Source of the DNA: Pseudomonadota bacterium | GTDB taxonomy: Bacteria; Desulfobacterota; Desulfobulbia; Desulfobulbales; JAGXFP01 | Assembly (NCBI GenBank): GCA_018814305.1 | Contig: JAHJAA010000043.1 | Location: 98,581-162,580, forward strand | Direction: 5' to 3' | Length of the DNA: 64,000 bases | Notes under the pieces: generated by a model | What the model saw: the letters and a program-made list of their open reading frames with translations, nothing else | Database searches by the model: none | What the model was told of the DNA's origin: nothing | In this document: positions 25,016-34,013 of the stretch, in pieces | Position numbering within the stretch: the stretch's first letter is position 1 | How the letters are laid out: each line of letters opens with the position of its first letter | Program-made: the position numbers and the translations under genes

Positions 25016-28000
25016 AAGTCGCTATCACACTTTCCTCGCGAGACTATGACGCGGTGCTCTTTGATCTTGACGGGGTGCTGACCAAGACGGCCCGGGTCCA
25101 TGCCGCGGCCTGGAAAAAATTATTCGACACGTTTCTCGAACAGCGCGCCACTCAAAGTGGCGAACCGTTTGTCCCCTTTGCCATCGACACTGACTACCCG
25201 CGCTATGTCGACGGCAAGCCGCGTTACGACGGCGTGAGAGACTTTCTTGAGTCACGTGGGATTATATTGCCCCTGGGTGCACCCGAAGACGGCCCCGAGG
25301 TGCAAAGCGTCCACGCACTCGGCAATCTGAAGGACCGCTATTTCAAAGAACACCTGGAGCAGCAGGGCGTCGAACCCTATGAATCCGCGATCGCCCTGGT
25401 GCGTCAACTCCGGGCCCAGGAGATCAAGACCGCTGTGGTCTCCTCAAGTAATAACTGCGCGGCGGTGCTTGAGGTCGCGGATATTGCCCAGCTCTTCGAG
25501 GCGCGAGTGGACGGCAAGGACGTTACCCGTCTTGCGCTCCAGGGCAAGCCGGCTCCGGACGCCTTTCTGGAGGCGGCACGGCGCCTCGGGGTAGAACCTT
25601 CACGTGTCGTGGTGGTGGAGGATGCGGTTGCCGGGGTCGAGGCTGGACGGGCCGGTCAATTCGGCTGTGTTATCGGCGTTGATCGTGGCGGGCACGCCCA
25701 GGCGTTGCGCGATGGTGGGGCCGATGTGGTGGTGACCGATATGGCGCAAGTCCGGGTCGCAGAGGAACCGTCTTCTGCCTGGTCACTGGAGTTTGAGGGC
25801 TTTGATCCGGCGAAAGAGGGTATCCGCGAGGTCTTGTGTACCTTGGGGAATGGCTATTTCGCAACCCGGGGCGCCGCCGCCTGGGTGGTGGCGGATGACA
25901 TCCACTATCCGGGGACCTACCTCGCCGGAGGCTACAATCGGTTGCGTACCGACATCAAGGGCCGCATGGTGGAAAACGAGGATCTGGTGAACTTCCCCAA
26001 CTGGCTGGCGCTCTCTTTTCGTATCGCCGATCAGGAGTGGTTCGAGGCCCGAACCGTTACCATCCTGTCGTACCACCAGGAGCTTGATCTACGCCATGGC
26101 ATGCTTTTGCGAAACATCAGCTTCGAAGACAAACAGGGGAGGCGCAGTACCTTTACAGAACGACGCCTGGTCTCCATGAGCGAAATGCACCTGAGCGCAC
26201 TGGAGCTGACCCTGACCGCCGACAACTGGTCGGAGGTGGTCACGGTGCGTTCGGCAATCGATGGCCGCGTTGTCAATGCGGGGGCCAAGCTCTACCGTAA
26301 ATTCAACAATAAGCACCTGGAGCCTTTGGCCGGCAAGGTCATTGGCGAGGACGGCGTATCCCTCTCGACCCGGACCTGCCAGTCGAATATCCAGATCTCG
26401 CAGGTGGCCCGGACCCAAGCCTTTATGAGCGGAGAGCGGTTAGAGGCGCGACGCCGGATTATCGAAGAACCGGGATACATCGGCCAGGAACTCAAAATCG
26501 ATCTCAAACAAGGCCAGACCCTGGTCCTGGAGAAGATGGCATCACTGTATACCGGCCGCGATCACGCCATTTCCGAGGGCGGTCTGGAGGCGCAAAAAAT
26601 GATCGCGCGCACGGGTCGGTTCGATGACGTGCTGGCGAACCATATCCTGGCCTGGAAACATCTGTGGCGCCGCTTCGATGTCCATGTCCGACCGGGAGAC
26701 CCTGATTTCAAATTGAACGTCCCCATGCTGCTCCGCTTGAACATGTTTCACCTGCTGCAGGCCGTATCAAGCAACTCCATTGGACTCGATATCGGCGTGC
26801 CGGCGCGGGGCTGGACCGGGGAGGCCTATCAAGGCCATGTCTTCTGGGATGAACTATTCATCTTCCCGTTTTTCAATTATCGCATGCCCGAAATCACCCG
26901 CTCGCTGCTGATGTACCGGTATCGACGTCTGGATGAGGCCCGCTGCGCCGCAACTGCTGCCGGGTACCAGGGCGCAATGTTCCCCTGGCAGAGTGGTAGC
27001 GATGGCCAGGAAGAGACCCAGGCGCTCAACCTGAACCCGCGCTCGGAGCGCTGGGTGCCGGACAACTCATACCTGCAACGCCACGTGGGTAGCGCCATCG
27101 CCCATAACGTCTGGCAGTACTTCCAGGTCACCCACGATATCGAGTTCCTGCACTCCTACGGCGCGGAGTTGGTCCTCGAGATCGCCCGTTTCTGGTCCAG
27201 TATCGCCTGCTTTACTGAAGAGCGAGGGCGGTATGAGATCCACGGCGTCATGGGTCCCGACGAGTTTCATGACCGCTATCCGGATTCGCCGACACCCGGC
27301 TTGAATAACAACGCCTATACCAACCTCATGGCCGCCTGGGTGCTGTGCCGAGCCTTGGAGGTGCTCGATCTGTTGTCTGACCTCCGTCGGGCCGAACTGA
27401 CGATTCGGCTGGGCTTGTCGATAGAGGAAATCGAGCGCTGGGCAGATATCAGTCACCGCATGTTTGTACCGTTCCATGATGACGGGATCATCTGCCAGTT
27501 CGAGGGCTACGAGCAATTGGCCGAGCTTGACTGGGAGGCCTATCGGACCCGGTACGGTAATATCCAGCGACTCGATCTCATCCTCGAGGGGGAGAACGAC
27601 AGCGCCAACCGGTACAAGCTCTCGAAACAGCCCGATGTGATGATGCTGTTCTATCTCTTTTCCGCCGAGGAACTCAGCGGACTGTTTCAGCGTCTGGGCT
27701 ATCCGTTCAAGGACGATACCATCCCACGCAACATCGCCTATTATAGCAGCCGCTCGTCCCATGGCTCCACCCTCTCCCGGATGGTGTACGCCTGGGTCCT
27801 GGCCCGTTCCGCCCGGCCCCGCGCCATGGATTTCTTTGCCGAGGCGCTCATGAGTGACGTGAGCGATGTCCAGCAGGGCACCACCGCGGAGGGTATCCAC
27901 CTGGGCGCCATGGCGGGGACCGTCGATCAGGTGCAGCGGGTATCAACGGGTATCGAGGTACGAGGCGACATCCTGCACCTCAATCCGGAACTGCCCAAGA

Positions 28001-28059
28001 GATGGAGCGCCTCGACCTGCGCATCCGCTACCGAGGGCACTCACTCGATCTGTGGCTGA
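25006..28059 (+). CDS. Beta-phosphoglucomutase / GH65 disaccharide phosphorylase fusion, 3' frameshift
   Basis: A 1017-codon frame. Residues 1-250 form a HAD beta-phosphoglucomutase (LFDLDGVLTKTARVHAAAW, KPAPDAFLEAA, VVVVEDAVAGVEAG). Residues 260 on form a GH65 phosphorylase with WTGEAYQGHVFWDELFIFPF, MFPWQSGSDGQEETQ and the catalytic GVMGPDEFHD (Glu about 752). It would cleave a disaccharide such as trehalose, maltose or kojibiose to beta-glucose-1-phosphate and isomerise it to glucose-6-phosphate in one polypeptide. Near 28000 the frame shifts: LNPELPK should continue EMERLDLRIRYRGHSLDLWL, which is present in another frame to 28187, where it meets ackA. The shift equals a one-base deletion and affects only the C-terminal beta domain. 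Confidence 0.85.
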   Translation: MHLKVAITLSSRDYDAVLFDLDGVLTKTARVHAAAWKKLFDTFLEQRATQSGEPFVPFAIDTDYPRYVDGKPRYDGVRDFLESRGIILPLGAPEDGPEVQSVHALGNLKDRYFKEHLEQQGVEPYESAIALVRQLRAQEIKTAVVSSSNNCAAVLEVADIAQLFEARVDGKDVTRLALQGKPAPDAFLEAARRLGVEPSRVVVVEDAVAGVEAGRAGQFGCVIGVDRGGHAQALRDGGADVVVTDMAQVRVAEEPSSAWSLEFEGFDPAKEGIREVLCTLGNGYFATRGAAAWVVADDIHYPGTYLAGGYNRLRTDIKGRMVENEDLVNFPNWLALSFRIADQEWFEARTVTILSYHQELDLRHGMLLRNISFEDKQGRRSTFTERRLVSMSEMHLSALELTLTADNWSEVVTVRSAIDGRVVNAGAKLYRKFNNKHLEPLAGKVIGEDGVSLSTRTCQSNIQISQVARTQAFMSGERLEARRRIIEEPGYIGQELKIDLKQGQTLVLEKMASLYTGRDHAISEGGLEAQKMIARTGRFDDVLANHILAWKHLWRRFDVHVRPGDPDFKLNVPMLLRLNMFHLLQAVSSNSIGLDIGVPARGWTGEAYQGHVFWDELFIFPFFNYRMPEITRSLLMYRYRRLDEARCAATAAGYQGAMFPWQSGSDGQEETQALNLNPRSERWVPDNSYLQRHVGSAIAHNVWQYFQVTHDIEFLHSYGAELVLEIARFWSSIACFTEERGRYEIHGVMGPDEFHDRYPDSPTPGLNNNAYTNLMAAWVLCRALEVLDLLSDLRRAELTIRLGLSIEEIERWADISHRMFVPFHDDGIICQFEGYEQLAELDWEAYRTRYGNIQRLDLILEGENDSANRYKLSKQPDVMMLFYLFSAEELSGLFQRLGYPFKDDTIPRNIAYYSSRSSHGSTLSRMVYAWVLARSARPRAMDFFAEALMSDVSDVQQGTTAEGIHLGAMAGTVDQVQRVSTGIEVRGDILHLNPELPKRWSASTCASATEGTHSICG

Positions 28060-28183
28060 CTCGCGATTCGCTGACGGTTCGCGGGCATAATGACGCAGCG
28101 CCGCCGATCATCTTGTCTGTGAACGGTACGGTCTCCGAATTCATCACCGGGACCACCCGGGTGTTTCCATTGGAAAAATTTCC

Positions 28184-29014
28184 ATGAATCAGACTAACGC
28201 CCGCATCCTGACGATCAACGGCGGCTCGTCGAGCATCAAATTCGCGCTCTTTAAGGCTGACGCCAAGCTCCGGCGAATATTGACGGGCAGCATTGAGCGG
28301 ATCGGAGAGCCGGAGGCCTTCTTGTGGGTCAAAGGCCTGAAGGAGACGGACAACTTCACCCGGCCGGTAAAGGCAACCGATCATCCAAAGGCGGTCGAGG
28401 CGTTGATGGATTGGATCGACTGCCTCGGGCCCGATGCATTGACTGCGGTGGGGCATCGCGTGGTGAATGGCGGGCCGAAATATAGCGAGCCGCAACGCAT
28501 CACGGCTGAAATGGTTGAGGAGTTGCACCGGCTCAGTCCCTTCGATCCTCAGCATCTACCGGAGGAGATCCTGTTGACTGAGGCCTTTCATCGTCGATTT
28601 CCTGACTTGCCACAGGTAGCATGTTTTGACACGGCTTTTCATTATGACCTGCCGCGGGTAGCGAGGCTGTTGCCGATCCCGCGCCGCTTTGAGGCGCAGG
28701 GGGTGAGGCGGTACGGGTTTCACGGCTTGTCGTATGCCTTTCTCATGGGAGAGCTGACCCGTCTGGCCGGAACGGAAGCGGCGCAGGGGCGAGTTATCCT
28801 CGCCCACCTCGGCAATGGCGCAAGTCTGGCCGCAGTTCATCACGGCAAACCCGTTGACACCAGCATGAGTTTTACCCCTACCGCCGGGGTGCCGATGAGC
28901 ACCCGCTCAGGGGATCTCGACCCTGGACTGCTTTGCTATCTGCTGCGTACTCAAAAAATGAACGTCAAGCAAATCAGCGAGATGGTTTGCGACGTTCTCG
29001 CTGGGTTCTTGTAA
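28184..29014 (+). pseudogene. ackA: Acetate kinase, truncated at the 3' end
   Basis: The first 265 codons match acetate kinase well: RILTINGGSSSIKFALF, VGHRVVNGG, VACFDTAFHYDLP, GFHGLSYAFL, LGNGASLAAV and TPTAGVPMSTRSGDLDPG. After QISEMV the sequence degenerates (CDVLAGFL, stop), where the family continues with about 120 more residues including the GGIGEN nucleotide-binding motif. Usual length is near 400, so the product is probably inactive. It is coupled to the GH65 frame (4-bp overlap with the restored frame). Sigma-54 copy D begins 68 bp later, and a second ackA trace lies at 18784. Confidence 0.8.
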
Positions 29015-29081
29015 TTCCTGAGCCTCTGACTCTCTCTTTTCAGAAGCTACCGGAGGAGGCTGTGCGGAACAGCTGCCCCCC

Positions 29082-29435
29082 CCTCAATATGTTGAGGTCT
29101 ACCAAATATTGAGGCATGACAGGCCCTTTCCGCCTCCTCTTCTTTTTTCCCCGCTTGATCTTCTCCCATCGAACTTGATGCACTGGTAAAAAGTCCGTCG
29201 TCCGCTAGAGATGGCTATGCAAAAACTTCGATATACAGGAAGCGAGCCTGCGAGACTCCGAGAAGTGGTGGTGTCGCGAAAGCGGAGGCGCACATATGGT
29301 ACGTCGAGCATTTCGTGACCCGCCACGACGCCGTAGATCGGAGTTTTCGCAGTCTTCGCTAGCTGCGATGCCATCAAACTTACGAATTCTCCGGATTCTT
29401 TCACCCTGGGTTCACCCATCGGCATGCCTTTTGCT
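29082..29435 (+). promoter_or_regulatory. Tandem-dyad enhancer plus sigma-54 promoter, copy D (spacing expanded)
   Basis: Site 1 CCTCAATATGTTGAGG (29082-29097) and site 2 CTACCAAATATTGAGG (29099-29114) are among the best enhancer dyads. The promoter CGGCATGCCTTTTGCT is at 29420-29435. The distance to the -12 C is 352 bp, 206 more than in copies A, B and E; the extra DNA includes an inverted-repeat segment. The predicted transcript start near 29446 leads, after about 187 nt, into the trehalose/glycogen operon. A 55-codon frame (29473-29640) without a ribosome-binding site overlaps the first gene and is probably chance. Confidence 0.8.
29248..29352. repeat. Inverted-repeat segment inside sigma-54 copy D
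   Basis: CTGCGAGACTCCG (29248-29260) faces CGGAGTTTTCGCAG (29339-29352), an imperfect inverted pair. The left arm plus one base recurs exactly at 31657-31670. This is consistent with a small non-autonomous insertion lying between the enhancer and the promoter. Confidence 0.4.
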
Positions 29436-29632
29436 TTACATCACCATAGGACGGACTCTCGTCATTACGCATATGGGGGTGTTTCCCGAAAAAAACTGTA
29501 AGGCCATGGACTTGACCGTTACCCTGCTGATCTGCCATCATAAATCGAAGGAAGCGGCATTGGCCCATAAGAACGTGCACAATATATATGTCAACAGCCG
29601 TGGGAACGTCCGCTCGCACCAGGAGACTCATT

Positions 29633-30298
29633 ATGACTGATACCTCTACTTTCCTGATCAATGACTGCGCCCTTATTTCCATCGCCACCGGCCAAAAGGC
29701 CATGACCCTTGCCGAACTGCGGAACAACCTGACCCTCGTTTCATTAGACAGCATCTACCACCATTTCTGGGGTGGGCTGCTGGTTCCGCGCTTTGAGGAA
29801 CGGGAGTTCAATAACGATTTTGCCGGCTGGGTACGGCACAGTCTTCGGGACCCGGTGCTGGCCGAAAGGCTGGCGGCAATCGATCCGTCGGCAAGCGACA
29901 GCCTTGAAGACCTGCGCCACGAACTGCTCGATCTCATTGAGGAACGGCTTGATGAAAATGAAAACGCAGAGTGGACGAGGGGCTACCGGCAGTTTGAATT
30001 TCTCCGGTCGCAACTGGTGGTTTTTGACAGCAACCGGCGCATGGAAAAACCGGAAGACCTGGCGGTGCAGATTCCGCTCCTGTCAACCAGCTCCATCTTT
30101 TATCACTTTATAGACGCCCGCCGCAGGCTCGACCAGGGTGGCGATGATTTCAGCCTCTGGCTGACCGGCCTGGGTGATGAGCACCAGGGGCTCTGCGCCC
30201 AGCTTGGTGCCATCGATCCCTATTTTTCCAGCCTCAGCCAGCTCCGAACTGAGCTGACCGTCCTTTTTCAAGGGTACTTTGGTGGAGGATTATCATGA
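29633..30298 (+). CDS. DUF5752 family protein
   Basis: A 221-residue soluble protein. It contains two similar halves, each with a pattern like SLDSIYHHFWGGLL...FEEREFNNDFAGWVRHSLRD and SSIFYHFIDARRR...DDFSLWLTGLGD. This family is repeatedly found beside trehalose-synthase glycosyltransferases; its biochemical role is unknown. AGGAG lies 7 nt before the ATG at 29633. Its stop overlaps the TreT start (ATGA), so the two are translationally coupled. It is the first gene behind sigma-54 copy D. Confidence 0.7.
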   Translation: MTDTSTFLINDCALISIATGQKAMTLAELRNNLTLVSLDSIYHHFWGGLLVPRFEEREFNNDFAGWVRHSLRDPVLAERLAAIDPSASDSLEDLRHELLDLIEERLDENENAEWTRGYRQFEFLRSQLVVFDSNRRMEKPEDLAVQIPLLSTSSIFYHFIDARRRLDQGGDDFSLWLTGLGDEHQGLCAQLGAIDPYFSSLSQLRTELTVLFQGYFGGGLS

Positions 30299-31536
30299 CT
30301 TCTCTCCTCGAATCTTACGCCGCCATCACCGGCAACGATGTCATTGACCAGCTCCGGCAGCTCGCCAAGCCGTTGCTTAATATGAAGGTTGTGCATGTCA
30401 ACTCGACCAAGGTCGGTGGCGGTGTTGCGGAAATACTTGAAAAACTGGTGCCTTTAACCAATGAACTGGGCATTGAGACCAAATGGGAGGTCATCAGCGG
30501 CGAAGCCGGGTTCTATGAATGCACGAAATCCATGCACAACGCCCTTCAGGGCGACAAAGAGCACATTTCACCGCAGCTGCTTACTCTTTATGAAGAGACC
30601 AACCTCGCCAACGCCGAAAAACTGCGGTCCGTCCTTGACGAGGCGGACTTCGTTTTTATCCACGATCCGCAGCCGGCAGCCCTGATCAATCATTATCCCA
30701 ATCGGCGCGGTAAATGGATCTGGCGTTGTCATATCGATGCCAGCCATCCCTATCGGCCGGTATGGAAATATCTGCAAAAGACTGTCGGGTGTTATGATGC
30801 CAGTATCTTCTCGTTGCCCGCCTTTGCCCAGCCCCTGCAGCATCCGCAATATATTATCCCACCCAGCATCGACCCGCTGAGCGATAAGAATATCGACTTG
30901 CCGCCCGAGGAAGCCTCCCGGGTCTACAATGAATTTAATCTGGATCCGGACCGACATCTGATTGTCCAGGTCTCCCGTTACGACCGATTTAAAGACCCGG
31001 TTGGGGTTATCCGTGCCTACCAGCAGGCTAAGAAATTCGTGCCGGAACTCCAGCTCGTGCTTGCCGGCGGAACGGCGACCGATGATCCGGAAGGGGCAAT
31101 GGTGCTTCGGGAAGTCCGCGAAGCAGCAGGCGATGACCCCGATATTCACGTGCTGCTCCTGCCGCCGGATGCGCACCGAACCATCAATGCCCTGCAGCGC
31201 GCCGCCGATATTGTTTTGCAAAAATCAACCAAAGAGGGTTTCGGCCTGACCGTCACCGAGGCGATGTGGAAAAGCAAACCGGTGATCGGGGGCGATACCG
31301 GTGGCATTCGCCTGCAGGTGGTCAATTACCATACCGGGTTCCTGGTCCACACCCCTGAAGGCGCCGCTCTGCGCATCCGTTATTTGCTTCACCAGCAGGA
31401 GATGCTGACCCAGATTGGCGCCAAGGCAAAGAGCTATGTCCGGGAGAATTTTCTTATAACCCGGCACCTCAGGGAGTATCTGACCCTGATGATGGGCCTC
31501 CAATATGAATCGCAATACCGCATCAAACTGGGATAA
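30295..31536 (+). CDS. treT: Trehalose glycosyltransferring synthase (GT4)
   Basis: A 413-residue GT4 glycosyltransferase. The start VVHVNSTKVGGGVAEILEKL is the TreT signature, and the C-terminal half has QVSRYDRFKDPVGVIRAY and the nucleotide-sugar motif KEGFGLTVTEAMWKSKPVIG (E-x7-E). TreT reversibly makes trehalose from a nucleotide-glucose and glucose in the cytosol. Length is typical. It overlaps DUF5752 by 4 bp. The 186 bp that follow carry a TTTTCG/CGAAAA dyad and the repeat CTGCGAGACTCCGA but no clear promoter. Confidence 0.88.
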   Translation: MTSLLESYAAITGNDVIDQLRQLAKPLLNMKVVHVNSTKVGGGVAEILEKLVPLTNELGIETKWEVISGEAGFYECTKSMHNALQGDKEHISPQLLTLYEETNLANAEKLRSVLDEADFVFIHDPQPAALINHYPNRRGKWIWRCHIDASHPYRPVWKYLQKTVGCYDASIFSLPAFAQPLQHPQYIIPPSIDPLSDKNIDLPPEEASRVYNEFNLDPDRHLIVQVSRYDRFKDPVGVIRAYQQAKKFVPELQLVLAGGTATDDPEGAMVLREVREAAGDDPDIHVLLLPPDAHRTINALQRAADIVLQKSTKEGFGLTVTEAMWKSKPVIGGDTGGIRLQVVNYHTGFLVHTPEGAALRIRYLLHQQEMLTQIGAKAKSYVRENFLITRHLREYLTLMMGLQYESQYRIKLG

Positions 31537-31722
31537 ATATTCGTCAACGCTCCCCATGCAGGCGATCAGGCTGTCTAGCATAATGATATGTGATCATTTC
31601 TCAATTTTACCGTGACAAAGATATCGGCAGGTAGCGGGCCCGAAGTTTTCGCTTATCTGCGAGACTCCGAAAATACCATTTTCTGGCAGACACTATCTAC
31701 AAGCTGGGCCAAGGAATACACC

Positions 31723-33882
31723 ATGAAAAAAAACCAGATGACCGTGTGGCCGGGTGAACCCTATCCCCTTGGTGCCACCTGGAACGGCGAAGGCGTTAAC
31801 TTCTCCATTTTTTCGGAAAATGCGGAAAAAGTTGAACTCTGTCTCTTCGACCCCAAAGGACGCCAAGAGATCGAACGGATCGAGCTGCGCTGGCAGACCG
31901 ATCAAATCTTCCACTGCTATCTTCCCGATGCCCGCCCCGATCAACTCTATGGCTACCGGGTACACGGCCCCTACGATCCGAGGCGCGGTCATCGCTTCAA
32001 TCCTCGCAAGCTCCTCCTCGACCCATACGCTAAAGCCCTCCGGGGAGCCTTCCAATGGAGCGACGTCCTCTTTGGCTACCGGGTGGGCAACCCCCGTGAG
32101 GATCTTGTCCGGGACAGACGCGATAGCGCCGCCAATATGCCAAAATGCCGGGTGGTGGATTCCGCTTTCACCTGGGGCGACGACCGACCGCCCCACACCC
32201 CGTGGCACGATACGGTCATCTATGAACTCCATGTTAAGGGGTTCACCTGCCAACATCCTGAAGTGCCGCCGATGCTCCGTGGCACCTATGCGGGTCTTGG
32301 CACCGGCCCGAGCTTGGAATACTTGCAACGGCTCGGCGTCACCGCCGTGGAACTCATGCCGGTACACGCCTTTGTCGATGATCGCCGACTCGTGCAACAG
32401 GGGCTCAAGAATTACTGGGGATATAACTCCATCGGCTTTTTCGCTCCGGAAATGCGCTATTCCGCCAACGGCCTGGTCAGGGAATTCAAGACCATGGTCA
32501 AGACCCTCCATTCCGCCGGCATCGAGGTCATCCTGGACGTGGTTTACAACCATACGGCAGAGGGCAATCATCTCGGACCAACCTTTTGCTTCCGGGGCAT
32601 AGACAACGCCTCCTATTATCGGCTCATGCCTGATGATCCCCGCTATCTCATGGATTTTACCGGCTGCGGCAACACCCTCAACATGCGTCACCCTCGGGTA
32701 CTGCAGCTCATCATGGACAGCCTCCGTTACTGGGTGATGGAGATGCACGTGGACGGCTTCCGCTTTGACCTTGCTTCAGCGCTGGCCAGGGAACTGCACG
32801 AGGTGGACCGGCTCTCCGCCTTTTTTGATATCATCCATCAGGATCCGATCATCTCCCAGGTAAAACTCATTGCCGAACCATGGGATCTCGGTGAAGGCGG
32901 CTACCAGGTGGGAAACTTCCCGGTTGGCTGGACCGAATGGAACGGCATCTACCGGGACACGGTACGCGCTTATTGGAAAGGGGACGGCAGCCATATCGGC
33001 GAAATTGCCCACCGCCTCACGGGCTCAAGCGACCTCTATGAAAAGAGCGGGCGGCGGCCATACGCCAGCATCAACTTCGTCACCTGCCACGATGGCTTCA
33101 CCCTGACGGATCTGGTGAGTTATGACCACAAACACAACGAGGCCAATCTCGAGGACAACCGCGATGGCTCAGACCACAACCTCAGCTGGAACTGCGGCGT
33201 CGAAGGCCCCACTGACGACCCCGAGATCATGACTATCCGAGCCCGGCAGAAACGCAATTTCATGGCCACCCTGCTCCTCTCCCAAGGTGTCCCGATGATT
33301 CTTTCCGGCGATGAGATCGGCCGCAGCCAGGGCGGCAACAATAACGGCTACTGTCAGGACAGTGAACTCAGTTGGCAGAATTGGCAACTCGATGACGAGC
33401 AGCAGGGTTTCCTCGACTTTGTGGGGCAGCTCATCGCTTTACGCAAGCGTCATCCGGCCTTTTGCCGGCAAAACTTTTTTTTGGGCCGACAGCTGAAAGG
33501 CGCCGGCATCGATGATATCATTTGGCTGCAGCCCCACGGCATAGAAATGACCGACGAAGAATGGGGGGATTCATATGCCCGCTGTCTCGGCATGTACCTG
33601 GCCGGTGATGCTATCGATGAATGTGACAGCCGCGGCCGTCACATCGAGGACTGCGATCATCTGCTGCTCTTTAATGCCCATCATGAAGAAATCGCCTTCC
33701 AGCTCCCGCCTTATCTTGCCGCGCGCTCCTGGCAAATCGTACTCGACACGACATCCTCGCTCAACGAGGCCGGGACCAACCTCTATCACGGCCGAGATCC
33801 ATACTCGCTCCAGGCCCGTTCTCTGGTCTGGCTGCGGGCCGACAAGCCCCGGTCTTCCGGCGAAGGGCCGGAAAAATTGTAA
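31723..33882 (+). CDS. glgX: Glycogen debranching enzyme GlgX (GH13)
   Basis: A 719-residue isoamylase-type enzyme hydrolysing alpha-1,6 branches of phosphorylase-trimmed glycogen. A CBM48-like N domain (PYPLGATWNGEGVNFSIFSE) precedes the GH13 barrel with VYNHTAEG, GFRFDLASAL (Asp about 345), LIAEPWDLGEGGYQVG (Glu about 383) and VTCHDGFTLTDLVSY (about 454). The ATG at 31723 with AAGGAA 8 nt upstream is preferred to the in-frame start at 31612, which adds an unrelated lead. It supplies linear maltodextrins for MalQ-TreY and phosphorylase. Confidence 0.93.
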   Translation: MKKNQMTVWPGEPYPLGATWNGEGVNFSIFSENAEKVELCLFDPKGRQEIERIELRWQTDQIFHCYLPDARPDQLYGYRVHGPYDPRRGHRFNPRKLLLDPYAKALRGAFQWSDVLFGYRVGNPREDLVRDRRDSAANMPKCRVVDSAFTWGDDRPPHTPWHDTVIYELHVKGFTCQHPEVPPMLRGTYAGLGTGPSLEYLQRLGVTAVELMPVHAFVDDRRLVQQGLKNYWGYNSIGFFAPEMRYSANGLVREFKTMVKTLHSAGIEVILDVVYNHTAEGNHLGPTFCFRGIDNASYYRLMPDDPRYLMDFTGCGNTLNMRHPRVLQLIMDSLRYWVMEMHVDGFRFDLASALARELHEVDRLSAFFDIIHQDPIISQVKLIAEPWDLGEGGYQVGNFPVGWTEWNGIYRDTVRAYWKGDGSHIGEIAHRLTGSSDLYEKSGRRPYASINFVTCHDGFTLTDLVSYDHKHNEANLEDNRDGSDHNLSWNCGVEGPTDDPEIMTIRARQKRNFMATLLLSQGVPMILSGDEIGRSQGGNNNGYCQDSELSWQNWQLDDEQQGFLDFVGQLIALRKRHPAFCRQNFFLGRQLKGAGIDDIIWLQPHGIEMTDEEWGDSYARCLGMYLAGDAIDECDSRGRHIEDCDHLLLFNAHHEEIAFQLPPYLAARSWQIVLDTTSSLNEAGTNLYHGRDPYSLQARSLVWLRADKPRSSGEGPEKL

Positions 33883-34013
33883 CCGTTCACCGAGTATGCG
33901 GGCAGGCCGATGACAGGTAAGCGACCATCAGGAGACTCAGAAGCAGATTCGATGTTGGTGAACGTTTACGAAAAATGAAATAAAAGCAACAACCAAGAAG
34001 GTGGTCCATTGCC

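Noticed and set aside
29099..29425. 108-codon minus-strand frame across the copy-D insert
   Set aside because: It is antisense to the enhancer-promoter element and has no start context or recognised family; part of it could be a remnant carried by the insert but this cannot be supported.
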